64,000 nt of DNA from assembly GCF_000758685.1 (NCBI RefSeq), contig NZ_CP009286.1, positions 4,556,501-4,620,500 of the forward strand, read 5' to 3'. This document shows positions 52,143 through 60,800 of this stretch, piece after piece (position 1 is the stretch's first letter; each line of letters opens with the position of its first letter). A model generated the notes under the pieces. The model was not told the DNA's origin and did no database searches. It was given only the letters and a program-made list of their open reading frames with translations. Origin of the DNA: Paenibacillus stellifer (GTDB taxonomy: Bacteria > Bacillota > Bacilli > Paenibacillales > Paenibacillaceae). A program made the position numbers and the translations under genes.

Positions 52143-52553
52143 CTAATAGGATGGTTCACATAGGATCGTTCGCAGCGCGCTTGCACAGGTATCCCGGCTG
52201 TAGCTTGAGTTATCCAGCATACATGTCTCGATGTCCAGAAGACCGAGAATTTCAAGCTCCCGTTCCTTGCGCTCCAGAAGCACCTGAATTGTGCCCTCAA
52301 TCCCTGATACTCACGCGCCCGGCCGAAGCCCTTCCAGCATTCCAGCGATCCCGGGAACCCTCGCCTTCAGCGCCTCGAACTTCCCATTCATATAACAGGC
52401 AACTCCGTCATAATCCGCCGGATGATCAAGATTCCCTTCCAGATACAGCTGCGCCCCGATGCCCTGTTCCGTAAGCACCTGTGCCGTAAGCTGTGCGACT
52501 GTCGATTTTCCCGAGCCGGGAAGTCCTTCGATCAGAATAAAACGGTGATTCAT
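52143..52553 (-). pseudogene. P-loop NTPase with internal deletion
   Basis: The N-terminus is intact (MNHRFILIEGLPGSGKSTVA, Walker A; QLTAQVLTEQGIGAQLYLEG, NLDHPADYDGVACYMNGKF) with a GAGGGGGG site upstream, but it stops after about 79 residues at 52311. Further down, in another frame, GIEGTIQVLLERKERELEIL, GLLDIETCMLDNSSYSRDTC and ASALRTILCEPSY (stop at 52143) read as the C-terminal end of the same protein. The central catalytic part is missing. Confidence 0.65.
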
Positions 52554-52588
52554 AAAATCCCCCCTCGTGTATCGTCTTGCTGTCAGGT

Positions 52589-53374
52589 TCACCCTTCCAA
52601 CAGTAATCGCTCCAATACTAGGGCGACTCCGTCCTGGTCATTGCTGTCCGTGATCTCTTTGCTCATACTCTTCAATTCATGAACCGCATTGCCCATGGCA
52701 ACCGGCCAGCCGCAAATTTGGAACAGCCCGATATCGTTATAATCATCACCAAAGGCTGCGACATGTTCAAGCGGAATATCCAGTCGCTCGCATAGCCTGG
52801 TCAGCGCATTCTCTTTCGAAGCCGCTGTGGACGATATTTGCACCAGACTGCCGTTGTCCGTAACCAGGATATTCAGCCGTGTCCCGAATTTCTCAATCAA
52901 CGGCTTCGGATTCACTTTGCCAGAATAGAGAATTTTGGTAGCCTCCCGTTTCATCAGTTCCTCAACCGGCATGACTTGCGGCCTGTCTATGACCTTTAGC
53001 AGCGTCTCCTCCGGGTAAATCTTATGGCTCAGCCAGACATCCATAATTTCCAGACTGATATCCAGATCCGGCTCACAGTCCAGGCAATAACGCAGCACCT
53101 CGGCGGTAAGCGAAGCTTCAATCGGATCATGATGATCGATGCCGGTATGCCTGCATTGGGTATAAGCCCCGTTATAGTAAATGAAGGAGCCCCACTCGAT
53201 AAATTCTTCCGGAAGCAGTGCCTTTACCGCTCTCGGAGGACGCGCAGTTGCAAAGATGATTTTCATGCCGCGCATATAGCAGTCACGGACTGCCTCAAAG
53301 CTGCGGGCAGATACGGTTTTTTCCGAGTTTAGTAGAGTGCCGTCCAAATCAAGCACAACAGCGGAACAGTTCAC
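52589..53374 (-). CDS. Cof-type HAD-superfamily phosphatase
   Basis: 261 residues: nucleophile motif VVLDLDGTLLNSEKTVSARS, motif II IIFATARPPRAVKALL, cap domain, motif IV GDDYNDIGLFQICGWPVAMG and the terminal DSNDQDGVALVLERLLLEG. Likely dephosphorylates sugar or nucleotide phosphates. GTG 53374 is preceded by AGGAGGGG; ATG 53413 is an alternative that would overlap the upstream membrane gene. Confidence 0.85.
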   Translation of the reverse strand: MNCSAVVLDLDGTLLNSEKTVSARSFEAVRDCYMRGMKIIFATARPPRAVKALLPEEFIEWGSFIYYNGAYTQCRHTGIDHHDPIEASLTAEVLRYCLDCEPDLDISLEIMDVWLSHKIYPEETLLKVIDRPQVMPVEELMKREATKILYSGKVNPKPLIEKFGTRLNILVTDNGSLVQISSTAASKENALTRLCERLDIPLEHVAAFGDDYNDIGLFQICGWPVAMGNAVHELKSMSKEITDSNDQDGVALVLERLLLEG

Positions 53375-53396
53375 GAATCTCCCCTCCTGCAAACTA

Positions 53397-53870
53397 TCAT
53401 TTTTTTCTGTCACCTCCTATTTGCCGGTACATATGGAGGCTGGCCGGGATATGTCCGGCTCCCAGTATCAGGCTGCTGATCAGCAGCAATGGGGAATGCA
53501 GAAAGAGCGAGGCGCTTATGAAAAAAAGAACAGGCGCAACAGCCATAGGAACGGGCAGCCCGCCCATCGGGAGAAAGAGCAGACTCCATTCCCTCCCGCC
53601 TGCCAAATATCTGGCCCAACCGGCATAATATAACAGCAGGAAGACGATCATACCGGATAAGAAGAAGGTTTCATACAGATTGAACTGCGGAGCAGCGGAG
53701 AAAATGGGAGTTATCATCACCCCTGCCCTCCCCGCGCCTTCAACAATTTTATACAAGAGGCTCCTTGGAGAATCCGTAAGTTTTGGAACGTTCGCAGCCG
53801 GCCAAAAGGCATATAGCAAGTTGGGCAGCAGCACGGCGGCGGGAATCAGCAGGTTTCCAAATTCAATCAT
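53397..53870 (-). CDS. Uncharacterised membrane protein
   Basis: 157 residues with about four membrane helices (LLIPAAVLLPNLLYAFW, LSGMIVFLLLYYAGWARYL, LFLPMGGLPVPMAVAPVLFF, LLLISSLILGAGHIPASLHM). AGGAGG lies about 10 bases before the ATG. Family not named. It is in a co-directional run with the HAD phosphatase and VOC genes. Confidence 0.65.
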   Translation of the reverse strand: MIEFGNLLIPAAVLLPNLLYAFWPAANVPKLTDSPRSLLYKIVEGAGRAGVMITPIFSAAPQFNLYETFFLSGMIVFLLLYYAGWARYLAGGREWSLLFLPMGGLPVPMAVAPVLFFISASLFLHSPLLLISSLILGAGHIPASLHMYRQIGGDRKK

Positions 53871-53891
53871 GGCAGCGTATCCTCCTGCCTG

Positions 53892-54314
53892 CTACTTCAT
53901 CCGCTTCATGATGGGATGATCCTCATTAAGCTGGAGCAAATCCCACTGATTGCCGTACAAGTCCTTGAATACCGCAACCATTCCATAAGGCTGTTCTTTT
54001 GGCTCGCGGACAAATTCAATGCCTTTGGCAACCATATCGTTATAATCCCGCCAGAAATCATCACTGTTCAGAAACAAAAACACTCTCCCGCCCGTCTGAT
54101 TCCCGATAAAAGGCTCCTGCTCCGGCTTCGAGGCTCTTGCAAGCAGAATCGTCGTTCCTACGGAACCGGGAGGCGAGATAACAACCCAGCGTTTGTCCTG
54201 CTCGGGCTGGTAAATATCCTCGACCAATACGAAATTCAGCTTCTGTGTATAGAATTCGATGGCCTCATCGTAATCTTTGACGACAAGCGCGATGTGGACG
54301 ATGGATTGAATCAT
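53892..54314 (-). CDS. VOC family protein (glyoxalase-like)
   Basis: 140 residues: SIVHIALVVKDYDEAIEFYT, QKLNFVLVEDIYQPEQDKRW, GGRVFLFLNSDDFWRDYNDM and AVFKDLYGNQWDLLQL (DxxGNxWDL). Substrate unknown. Its ATG overlaps the upstream stop by ATGA, so it is translationally coupled. Confidence 0.85.
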   Translation of the reverse strand: MIQSIVHIALVVKDYDEAIEFYTQKLNFVLVEDIYQPEQDKRWVVISPPGSVGTTILLARASKPEQEPFIGNQTGGRVFLFLNSDDFWRDYNDMVAKGIEFVREPKEQPYGMVAVFKDLYGNQWDLLQLNEDHPIMKRMK

Positions 54315-54562
54315 GGTTCATTTCCTTTCTGCGTAAAAAGTATGCTGCCGCTCCAGTTCAGGACAGGCTTGCCCTGCTGAATGAAGAATTTTAGGAGATA
54401 TTTTCGAATTATGCTGCTGGTGAAGACATAATGGATTGCTGCAGTCTTCGACTTTTTCGGCTTATATCCGAGCTGCATCGCATATTCGGCAATTTCCGCG
54501 AACAATGCTCTGTCCTCCGGGGACAGGTTGGTATAGAAGGGGTCAAGGGTCAGCATTTGCAC
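54311..54562 (-). CDS. Uncharacterised small protein
   Basis: 83 residues: TLDPFYTNLSPEDRALFAEI, AEYAMQLGYKPKKSKTAAIH. It resembles the N-terminal part of a longer Paenibacillus protein family and may be truncated after about residue 60. It overlaps the upstream VOC gene by 13 bases and the downstream one by 4. Confidence 0.55.
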   Translation of the reverse strand: MQMLTLDPFYTNLSPEDRALFAEIAEYAMQLGYKPKKSKTAAIHYVFTSSIIRKYLLKFFIQQGKPVLNWSGSILFTQKGNEP

Positions 54563-54900
54563 ATCATCAGATGATTGCCGTCAGGGTCTCTAAAGTTAAA
54601 CCAGTGGTTGTTCTCAATTTCCGTCGTGAGCTCTACATCCCTGCTATTCATATACTCGTAAGCTTGCTCAATATCCTCTGTATTAAAATGAAAAGCCGGG
54701 ACCTGAAAGAGATTCTCTTCCGAATAAATCCGGCTGTCCAGCACCAGATTCATTCCTTGTAGAGGAATTACATAGAGATGGCCGAATAAAATCTCGCCAC
54801 GCTCCGGCAGACCCAGCAGATCGCTGTACCAATCACGCGCCTTCTCAATGTCTCGGACCGGGATAAAGACCGCGCCGATTTGATGCAGAATCGGATTCAT
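54550..54900 (-). CDS. VOC family protein
   Basis: 116 residues: PILHQIGAVFIPVRDIEKAR, DWYSDLLGLPERGEILFGHL, and NNHWFNFRDPDGNHLMMCKC (RDPDGN). Probably a lyase or antibiotic-binding-like fold; substrate unknown. AGGAGG lies upstream of the ATG. Overlaps the following small gene. Confidence 0.85.
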   Translation of the reverse strand: MNPILHQIGAVFIPVRDIEKARDWYSDLLGLPERGEILFGHLYVIPLQGMNLVLDSRIYSEENLFQVPAFHFNTEDIEQAYEYMNSRDVELTTEIENNHWFNFRDPDGNHLMMCKC

Positions 54901-54928
54901 TGAAACTCCTCCTTATGGTGCCTATTCT

Positions 54929-55405
54929 CTATGGATGCCAGTTTTGAGCAACCTTCCCGATAATTTGATCCTCAGGGATGGCTCCCAGCATCCGGCTGTC
55001 CACGCTGTCGCCGCGGTTGTCGCCCAATACAAATACGCTGTTCTCCGGAATTTTCATTTCCTCCATATCGCCATTGGGGCTGTCCGGGTCGGCCGGGTCT
55101 TGCAGATACGTTTCCTTAAGCGGAGCGCCGTTGATGTACAGGACATTTCCGGCCAGCTTGATTCTTTCTCCAGGCAAGCCTACAATCCGCTTAATAAATG
55201 TGACATCCTCGGAAGGCTCATTAAATACAATAAGGTCGCCCCGCTCAAAGTCATGGTTCGAGTAGTATTGGGTGTCTACAGTGAGACGCTCTCCCGCTGA
55301 AATCGTCGGCTCCATCGACGGCCCGTCCGCAATATAGTGCTTGTAGGCTGAATGGTCTCCAATCCCCGAAACCAGCAGCATGAACAAGATCAGAATATAC
55401 GGCAT
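54929..55405 (-). CDS. Type I signal peptidase
   Basis: 158 residues, a small SipS/LepB-like membrane protease that removes signal peptides. One N-terminal helix (ILILFMLLVSGIGD), Ser30 in DGPSMEPTIS (box B), Lys72 in TFIKRIVGLPGERI (box D) and box E VLGDNRGDSVDSRMLG. All catalytic elements are intact. Confidence 0.9.
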   Translation of the reverse strand: MPYILILFMLLVSGIGDHSAYKHYIADGPSMEPTISAGERLTVDTQYYSNHDFERGDLIVFNEPSEDVTFIKRIVGLPGERIKLAGNVLYINGAPLKETYLQDPADPDSPNGDMEEMKIPENSVFVLGDNRGDSVDSRMLGAIPEDQIIGKVAQNWHP

Positions 55406-55431
55406 GTCCTTGCTCCTTTATTGTTGGAATG

Positions 55432-55959
55432 TTATAGATTCAGTGAGGCAATCGTTGTAAAAATCCGGGAGTATACATCCTTGATGTTGGCATCATTAAG
55501 CTTATCGTTATAGAGCCCGTATCCCCAATATTTACCCTTGTCGCCCGTTTGATAATACCCGGTGGCATACATATCTGCAGACAGATCAGGGACATCCTGA
55601 TAAGCCAGGTCTTCATGGACAAATGGAATGTAGGACTTCTTGGACCCGATGAAGAAAAAGGGGATGCCGCCCTCTTGATACAGCTTCGCATACTCAGGTG
55701 AGTCGGCTTCCGCCAAATGATCCTCCGTAATAATCACCGCATCGATCTCGGACTTATCCCGGCTGTTCTGGAGTGAAGTGAAAGTGACTTCCTTCCATTT
55801 AACTGTATATGCAGCTTCTCTTACCTTCGGGGGATTTCCAATTACGCCGATGACCAGCCTTTTTCCTTCATAGCGCGGCGTATCGACGCTGTCTGAGCTG
55901 CAGCCCGAAAGCGCCAAGCCAGCGGCGAGCAAGAAGATACAGATTTTTTTCAAGTACAA
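55432..55959 (-). CDS. Lipoprotein, uncharacterised
   Basis: 175 residues with a lipoprotein signal (ICIFLLAAGLALSGCSSD, lipobox LSGC) and a domain KRLVIGVIGNPPKVREAAYT, DAVIITEDHLAEADSPEYAK, VHEDLAYQDVPDLSADMYAT. Similar extracytoplasmic proteins occur in Bacillus, but no function is assigned. It lies next to the signal peptidase in the same direction. Confidence 0.7.
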   Translation of the reverse strand: MYLKKICIFLLAAGLALSGCSSDSVDTPRYEGKRLVIGVIGNPPKVREAAYTVKWKEVTFTSLQNSRDKSEIDAVIITEDHLAEADSPEYAKLYQEGGIPFFFIGSKKSYIPFVHEDLAYQDVPDLSADMYATGYYQTGDKGKYWGYGLYNDKLNDANIKDVYSRIFTTIASLNL

Positions 55960-55980
55960 CCCTCCTGTGCAGTCAAGCGT

Positions 55981-56589
55981 TCAGCCTCTCTTTTTCGCCG
56001 GCACCTCCCACACGATCTTTCCTTTGAAATACCGGTCCATAGGATACTCCAGGCAGGTCATCTTCTCCCACAGGTCATTGCCGAAATAATAATCAACCTG
56101 TTCCCTGTCAAAATACCGGCGCATTAAACCTCCGACTTCTATGTAATATCCGGTGTAAACCGGCAGCGATCGGATGGAATTCAGCCTGCAGAGCAGCAGT
56201 CCCCCCTCCTCCAGCACTCTATGAATGTCCCGCACAATCCGAAACGTATCCGCCTCATCGAAATAGTGCAGGGACAAATCCGCGATGACAAGAGGAAAGC
56301 TCCCGTCAGCAAAAGAAAGACCCTCCAGCATATTAAGCCTTTTGGTCTCCGCCTCGGGCACAAAAGCGCGCAGCTTCTCCAAAGCAACCTCAGACTGATC
56401 GCAGCAAAGGACCTTGTGTCCACGCTCGGTCAAATATTTCGCATTATTTCCGATGCCGCAGCCCAAATCCAGAATAGTTCTTCCGCTGCATCGATCCAGC
56501 TCTTCCTTATATTTGTCCAGCCAGTCATCATAATGAGGCTCCAGACCTGACCTGCCGAACGCCTGGTTCCAGAATTCGTTGGGATTCAT
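55981..56589 (-). CDS. Class I SAM-dependent methyltransferase
   Basis: About 202 residues: NEFWNQAFGRSG, GRTILDLGCGIGNNAKYLTE (motif I), VLCCDQSEVALEKL, LNMLEGLSFADGSFPLVIAD, LSLHYFDEADTFRIVRDIHR, VLEEGGLLLCRLNS. UbiE/tellurite-resistance-like. ATG 56589 (or GTG 56592) follows AAAGGAG; a TTG at 56613 is also in frame. Substrate unknown. Confidence 0.78.
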   Translation of the reverse strand: MNPNEFWNQAFGRSGLEPHYDDWLDKYKEELDRCSGRTILDLGCGIGNNAKYLTERGHKVLCCDQSEVALEKLRAFVPEAETKRLNMLEGLSFADGSFPLVIADLSLHYFDEADTFRIVRDIHRVLEEGGLLLCRLNSIRSLPVYTGYYIEVGGLMRRYFDREQVDYYFGNDLWEKMTCLEYPMDRYFKGKIVWEVPAKKRG

Positions 56590-56636
56590 CACAACAGCCC
56601 GGCTCCTTTCCAATCCTGTCTCGGATTAATCGCCGC

Positions 56637-57122
56637 TTAAATCAAGAACTCGACAACAGGATAGGAAATGACATTGCGGTCCCGGTAAGTTGCGTCAACA
56701 GCATCGCTATGAGTGCTGAGAACGCCATTTTGCAGAATAACAGGTCTGAACCCTCTTTCTTCCGCTCCATTATAGGTAAACAGCACGCACTGCTCAGCCG
56801 CGAATCCCGCGATAATGACCAACCTTACCCCGTGACGGGCCAGAACCTGCTCCAGCTCCGTGTTCCAGAACGCATTCCCGCTCTCCTTGGCTACCCTCAG
56901 GTCCGAATCGTACACGTGAACCTCCGGAATCACCGCATACAGCTCCCGGTTATCCTCCGTCATCCCCTCGACATCCTGCACATGAATTACAACTTGATTC
57001 TTCGAACGAAGCTGCCCGGCGACATAGTTGATGTACTCGCAGGCCCGGTTTATTTTTCGCTCATCCACTTGGTCCTGTACGTGCACGGACTGCATATCCA
57101 CAATCAGCAATGCTATTTTCAT
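56637..57122 (-). CDS. Isochorismatase-like cysteine hydrolase
   Basis: 161 residues: IALLIVDMQSVHVQDQVDER (catalytic Asp), VVIHVQDVEGMTED, and the nucleophile Cys in LVIIAGFAAEQCVLFTYNGA. Belongs to the isochorismatase/nicotinamidase superfamily; substrate unknown. ATG 57122 is chosen with GAGGG upstream; an ATG three bases earlier and one at 57134 are alternatives. Confidence 0.82.
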   Translation of the reverse strand: MKIALLIVDMQSVHVQDQVDERKINRACEYINYVAGQLRSKNQVVIHVQDVEGMTEDNRELYAVIPEVHVYDSDLRVAKESGNAFWNTELEQVLARHGVRLVIIAGFAAEQCVLFTYNGAEERGFRPVILQNGVLSTHSDAVDATYRDRNVISYPVVEFLI

Positions 57123-57162
57123 CATAGCCCTCATTTCCAGTTCTTGAAGTATTGGAGTAAAT

Positions 57163-57522
57163 TTAGAATGGGATGTAATGCTTCAAATCCTTTTCCTTAA
57201 AATCATGATCCCTGCCTTCCGGAGTCAGCCGATAGCCGAACTGATGCACCTCATTATGGGCAAAATAGATATATTCCACATGAGGCTCATCCTTAAACGT
57301 AACAACAGCGAAAAATGACGGCAGCTTGATCCCCCATATTCCCCGAACCGATTGAATTTCTTCTTTCCGGTAATGCTCTTGTTCCAGCAGATAGGCCTTA
57401 ACCTTGTGCGCATAAATAAGCTTGTTTCCCTGGACATATACGATTGGCGTCATGACCAGAACCGCGAGCAGGATTCCGATCGATATTCGAACAATCTTCT
57501 CTCTCCTCATCCTCCGCCCCAT
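57163..57522 (-). CDS. DUF3139-family protein
   Basis: About 119 residues with one membrane helix (ISIGILLAVLVMTPIVYVQG) and an extracytoplasmic domain containing AYLLEQEHYRKEEIQSVRGI, IKLPSFFAVVTFKDEPHVEY, the DUF3139 signature. The start is uncertain: ATGs at 57522 and 57510, with GGCGGAGG touching the latter. Function unknown. The gap 57541-57825 holds no gene; a small AGCGCC/GGCGCT hairpin at 57791-57811 follows the large downstream gene. Confidence 0.7.
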   Translation of the reverse strand: MGRRMRREKIVRISIGILLAVLVMTPIVYVQGNKLIYAHKVKAYLLEQEHYRKEEIQSVRGIWGIKLPSFFAVVTFKDEPHVEYIYFAHNEVHQFGYRLTPEGRDHDFKEKDLKHYIPF

Positions 57523-57825
57523 TCCCTGAATCTGAAGCACCGTCTGCCATGCCAGGAATTGCTTCGGGATTGCTTCCGTTTTCTTGAGCTCTCTTACTTG
57601 AGCACTGACCTATGTAAGCGTCTATACTGAGGATTTTACCATGATATGGAACGGTCCGGTAGACTCAACTGGCTATGGAAAAAGTTAACAGCCTCCGCCG
57701 CCCCATACCGTGTTCTTCCTCGGGTATGCGGCAGCGTGAGGCTGCAAGCAGCGGCGCACTGATGTAACGCGCCGCCGGTCAAGTATAGACAGCGCCCTCA
57801 GGTCCGGCGCTTATTGGATAGCCGT

Positions 57826-60800
57826 TTACTGCTGCTTCAGATCCAGCATTCTCGACAGCATGGCCGCCGCTTCCGCGCGGGAGACCTTCGCTTTCGGCAG
57901 GAAGCGGGAACCGTCCACGCCGTTGATCAGGCCAAGCGACCGGGCGGTGCGGATTGAAGCTGCGGCCCATTGGGAAGCCGAGCCCATGTCGGTGAAGTCG
58001 GCTGCGGCGCTAGCGGACGAGCTTGCTTGAGCGCCGGTGGACAATGCATGCAGCTTCGTCAGCATGACCGCCGCCTCTTCCCGGGTGATGGAATCGCCCG
58101 GCCGGAAGCTGCCGCCGTAGCCCTGGATCAGGCCGAGCTCGGCGGCCTTGGCGACATAACCGGCGTAGTACGCAGATGCCGGCACGTCGGTGAATGATGT
58201 GCCTGCCGCCGGGCTGCTGTATCCGAGCAGCTTCACGGCCAGCACGGCAAAGTCGGCCCGCGTGATGCTGCGGCTTGGCGCGAACAGCTTGTCCGACACG
58301 CCGGTGACCACATGCTTGGCAGCCAGACGCTGCACATCGCGATTCGCCCAATGACCCTGCAGATCGTTGAACTGCTTGCGGTAATCAAGCACGGCGAAGG
58401 TCGAGAAATGGCTCGTGCCGAAGGTCACAGTGCCATCTGCGAACGTTCCTCCCATATACTGCGCGGAAGAACCATTAATATAGTAGACACCTGCATAGTC
58501 CTGATCAAGACCGGCATTCTGCTGCTGCGTCAGTCCCGCCGTTACGGTGACCGGCGCGGCGAACGAAGTCAGCCGGGTCTCTTCCGTTCCATTCCGCAGC
58601 GTCAGGGTGAAGGTGTAGCCCGCGCCGTTCGCGGACAGCGCCGGATCGGCTCCGGTTGCGGCGCTTGTCTCCGCCTGAAGCTGCGCGGCGGTCAAGGCGC
58701 GGATCGTCAGCGTGACCGTCTGCGCATCCTGCGCCTGCCGAAGCACGGCACTCGGCAGCTCGACCGATGTGTTTCCGGCGAAGACCTTCAGCGATGCCTG
58801 CCGCTGCTGCACGGCCTGCACGCCGGCGCCGTCGAGACGCAGCACCATGTCGCTTCCAGCTGCGGGTTCCGCCGGGATGTGGACTTCAACCGCTGATGCA
58901 CCGTTCAACTGGCCTGCCGCTTTCGACAAGGCATCTGCCCCGGCGATGTACACGCCGTTCTCCAGCACCGGCACCACGACAGCCGATCCGGCGGTAGCGG
59001 AAGGTGACGGCGATGCCACCGGAGCCTGGCTTGGCACCGGCTCAGGTGTCGGGGTAGCAGTCGGTCCGGTCGAAGGCTGCGGACTTTCCGTCGGCGTAAC
59101 CGGATTGATTTCGCCGGTTGTGAACGACCAGATGTCGGACAGCGTTCTGCCGCCATATTCGTCCTCAGCCGTGGCATACCATTCATAGCGGGTCTGCGGA
59201 GACAATCCGCTCCAGACGGCGCTGGCTGTCTCGCCGCTGGCTACATTCGGCTTCTCGCCAACCTTGATGTCTGTATACACATTCACGCCGAAATAATCGG
59301 TTGAGACTTCTTTCGTCTGCGGCTGCAGATCAAGGTCGATCACAAATTCATCTTTGCCGGGATCCTGCTCCGGTTTGTAGAAATTGTATTCTTTAAGATA
59401 AGGCGAATACGTCTGTACGTAAATTTTATTATGGGCGGCATCGACCTTCAGCAGACGGATGTACCCCAGACCGCCTTCGGGCGCACCCTGATAGTCGGCC
59501 AGCATTTGATAGACGTTGCGGTCATTGACGCCGTCGCCGTCATCGTCGATCCCGTCGACGAGCAGCTCCGAGTCATGGTAATGGCCGCTTAGGGTTGCAA
59601 TAACATTCTTGTTCGGCATGACGACCCGCTCGAACACCTTGTCGGCGATCGGAGCGCGGTTGCCGGAGACGAGCAAATATTCATGCATGCAGATGATGGC
59701 TTTACGGTTCGGATACTTTTGCAGAACCTCGTTCATCCAGTCGATCTCGTCGTCTCCCAGTCCCCAGCCCATATACAGCATAATATAATCGTTGCCGCCA
59801 GCAGAGATCAGATCATAGTGTCCCATGTTGTTCTTGTAGGATTCTCCGTAATACGGCTGATCCTTGAACCGGTCTTCCCCATAATGCGTCCAATAGTAGC
59901 TGTAATCGCCGTACTGATGATCGACGTCATGGTTGCCAGCCAGCACGCCATAAGGCAGTCCGGCATCTTCCAGCACCTTCATGTTCTGGTTGGCAACGTC
60001 CCACTCGTAGGCCTGATCGGCGTCATCGACGATGTCGCCGGTGTGGAACACATACTTGATGTTCAACTCATCCTTCTTCGCAGCGATCCAGTTGACAATG
60101 TCTTCATATATATGTGGATAGCTCTCCGCATAATACTGCGTATCGGACATCCAGACGAATGAATAATCGAACGGCACGGATTCTTGCGGCGCTGCTTCCT
60201 TGGGCGCAATTTTGTCCTGAACCATCAGGTGAATCGTATTGCCTTCACGATAGTCGCCAGCAGCTACGGAAGACTTCAGCTCAAAATCCTCAATTCCGGC
60301 AATCTTGTACACCAGCGATTTCCAGGCGCCTTCGGCAGGGCTCCAGGCATACAGCGATACCTTCCGGCCTTCGAGCGAGTGTCCCTGCCAAGCGATCTCC
60401 ACGAGATCGGTGTCTTTGACAAGCGGATTCAGATTAATGTCGAACCGGTGATACGGGAACGCCTCGGTAGAGTCCTCCGTGAGATAGTCGCCGTCCGCCT
60501 TCGCAATCTTCGCATAATCGCTGCCGGTCAGCGCGCTCTCGCCGCCAGGGGTCAGCGATTTCGGCGGCTCGGTATCGGCCGCGCCTTTGAAGGCCGTAAT
60601 GGAGGCCAGGTTCGACGCATCATGCTTGAAGCCCCGGTAGAAGGACACATTCAGCTTATCCTGCAGCGGATCACTTACCTTCACCGCCAGCTCCGCGCTG
60701 GATGTCAATCCGGTCGCCCCCTCCCCGGGAGATACCAGCTCCGGTTTATTCGGCAGCTCATCCGGAACCGAGAAGCCGATCTCGCTCGTACCGGTGTTGC

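Noticed and set aside
51863..52300. 145-codon minus-strand frame
   Set aside because: Its N-terminal part is an out-of-frame reading of the NTPase C-terminal remnant; no ribosome binding site or motif of its own.
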